Below, one piece after another: positions 15,075 to 15,741 of a stretch of DNA of 15,741 nt. The translations under genes were made by a program, and so were the position numbers. The first letter of the stretch is position 1; every line of letters starts with the position of its first letter. Under the pieces are notes generated by a model, which saw only the letters and a list, made by a program, of their open reading frames with translations, did no database searches and was not told the DNA's origin. This DNA comes from an uncultured Coriobacteriaceae bacterium (GTDB taxonomy: Bacteria > Actinomycetota > Coriobacteriia > Coriobacteriales > Eggerthellaceae): contig CACXFZ010000088.1 of NCBI GenBank assembly GCA_902767025.1, positions 1 to 15,741 of the forward strand, in the 5' to 3' direction.

Positions 15075-15741
15075 CTACTTGGCCGTCGTCTTCTTGGCAG
15101 CCGTGGTCTTGCGGGCCGCGGGCTTCTTCGCGGCAGTGGTGGTCGTCTTGCGAGCCGTCGTCGTCTTCTTCGCAGCGGGCTTGGCGGCCGTGGTCTTCTT
15201 GGCGGCCGTCGTGGTCTTGCGCGCGGTCGTGGTCTTCGCAGCCGTGGTCTTGCGGGCCGTGGTGGCCGTCTTCTTGGCGGCCGTGGTCTTGGCAGCAGGC
15301 TTCTTCGCGGCAGCGGTGGTCGTCTTGCGAGCCGTCGTCGTCTTCTTGACGGCGGGCTTGGCGGCCGTGGTCTTCTTCGCAGCCGTCGTGGTCTTGGCGG
15401 CCGTGGTGGTCTTGCGCGCGGTCGTCGTCTTCTTGGCGGCGGTGGTCTTCGCGGCAGTCGTCTTGCGGGCCGTCGTGGTCTTGGCGGCCGTGGTGGTCTT
15501 CTTCGCAGCCGTGGTCTTGGCGGCCGGCTTCTTCGCGGCAGTCGTGGTCTTGCGGGCCGTCGTGGTGGTCTTCTTGGCAGCAGGCTTGGCGGCCGTCGTC
15601 GTCTTGCGGGCGGTGGTCGTCTTCTTCGCGGCCGTGGTCTTGGCGGCAGTCGTGGTCGTCTTCTTGGCAGCAGCGGTGGTCTTGCGGGCCGCGGGCTTGG
15701 CGGCGGCGGTGGTCTTCTTCGCCGTCGTCGTCTTGGCAGCG
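15075..15741 (-). CDS. Histone H1-like Lys/Ala/Thr repeat protein (C-terminal part, cut by window edge)
   Basis: The last 221 codons of a gene whose start lies outside the window. Apart from one Val, the visible part contains only Lys, Ala, Thr, Arg and Pro, arranged as irregular units such as AAKKTT, KTTARK and KPAARK, and ends PAARKTTAAKKTTAK before TAG. There are no acidic or aromatic residues, so this is a long, strongly basic, disordered tail. Similar tails occur in actinobacterial HupB, AlgP and chlamydial Hc1/Hc2, where they bind and compact DNA. Whether an HU-like or other folded domain precedes it cannot be seen. All visible Lys codons are AAG, and third bases are otherwise nearly all C or G. 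Repeats at DNA level make the length prone to change and to assembly errors. A strong terminator follows. Confidence 0.8.
   Translation of the reverse strand, partial: AAKTTTAKKTTAAAKPAARKTTAAAKKTTTTAAKTTAAKKTTTARKTTTAAKPAAKKTTTTARKTTTAAKKPAAKTTAAKKTTTAAKTTTARKTTAAKTTAAKKTTTARKTTTAAKTTTAAKKTTAAKPAVKKTTTARKTTTAAAKKPAAKTTAAKKTATTARKTTAAKTTTARKTTTAAKKTTAAKPAAKKTTTARKTTTTAAKKPAARKTTAAKKTTAK
15075..15741 (-). repeat. Degenerate tandem repeat tract of the histone-like gene
   Basis: The plus strand is a run of mostly GGC, CGT, GGT, CTT and GCG triplets with very little A, giving many near-identical stretches such as GGCGGCCGTGGTCTT. The repeat unit length varies between about 4 and 8 codons. It encodes protein throughout and has no stop in its frame. 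Confidence 0.7.

Noticed and set aside
15075..15741. Possible CRISPR array or satellite DNA
   Set aside because: Repeats are degenerate, lack uniform spacers, and stay in one open frame coding a basic protein that ends at a stop followed by a terminator.

Overview
This window comes from a GC-rich bacterium, most likely an anaerobic actinobacterium of the class Coriobacteriia (Eggerthella-like). The evidence is strong GC bias at third codon positions, clear AAGGAG-type ribosome sites, a stand-alone AICAR formyltransferase, a Cys-containing PAS-GGDEF protein, a very large MacB-like ABC protein, and a recJ-rel-MBL gene order. The genus cannot be read from the sequence. I see no rRNA, tRNA, insertion sequence, prophage or CRISPR array.

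Left part (1-3022): the 5' part of a purine-synthesis formyltransferase gene (minus strand, cut by the window edge) diverges from an unrecognised 224-residue protein gene (plus strand), which may be read from a leaderless transcript. That gene converges on a PiT-family phosphate transporter gene (minus strand). Middle (3023-7749): a PAS-like/GGDEF diguanylate cyclase is followed on the plus strand by a 1243-residue single-chain ABC transporter. This has an N-terminal ATPase, a MacB/FtsX-type membrane part and about 770 residues predicted outside the membrane.

Right part (7804-14935, all minus strand): a tightly packed apparent operon in the order recJ-helicase fusion, rel, MBL-fold hydrolase, DUF47/PhoU-like protein. 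The gaps are 1, 6 and 21 bases. The rel gene, for the bifunctional (p)ppGpp synthetase/hydrolase, is broken by one in-frame TAA that falls almost exactly between the hydrolase and synthetase domains. The far right holds the C-terminal 221 residues of a Lys/Ala/Thr-only histone-like tail, followed by a strong intrinsic terminator.

Functional threads: phosphate handling is split between the pit transporter gene and a DUF47 partner gene that lies at the end of the stringent-response operon. DNA repair (RecJ with a RecQ-like helicase) and alarmone metabolism share one transcription unit. The most unusual points are the split rel gene, the RecJ-helicase fusion, the large outer domain of the ABC protein, and the histone-like repeat tail. 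I found no clearly new multi-gene system.
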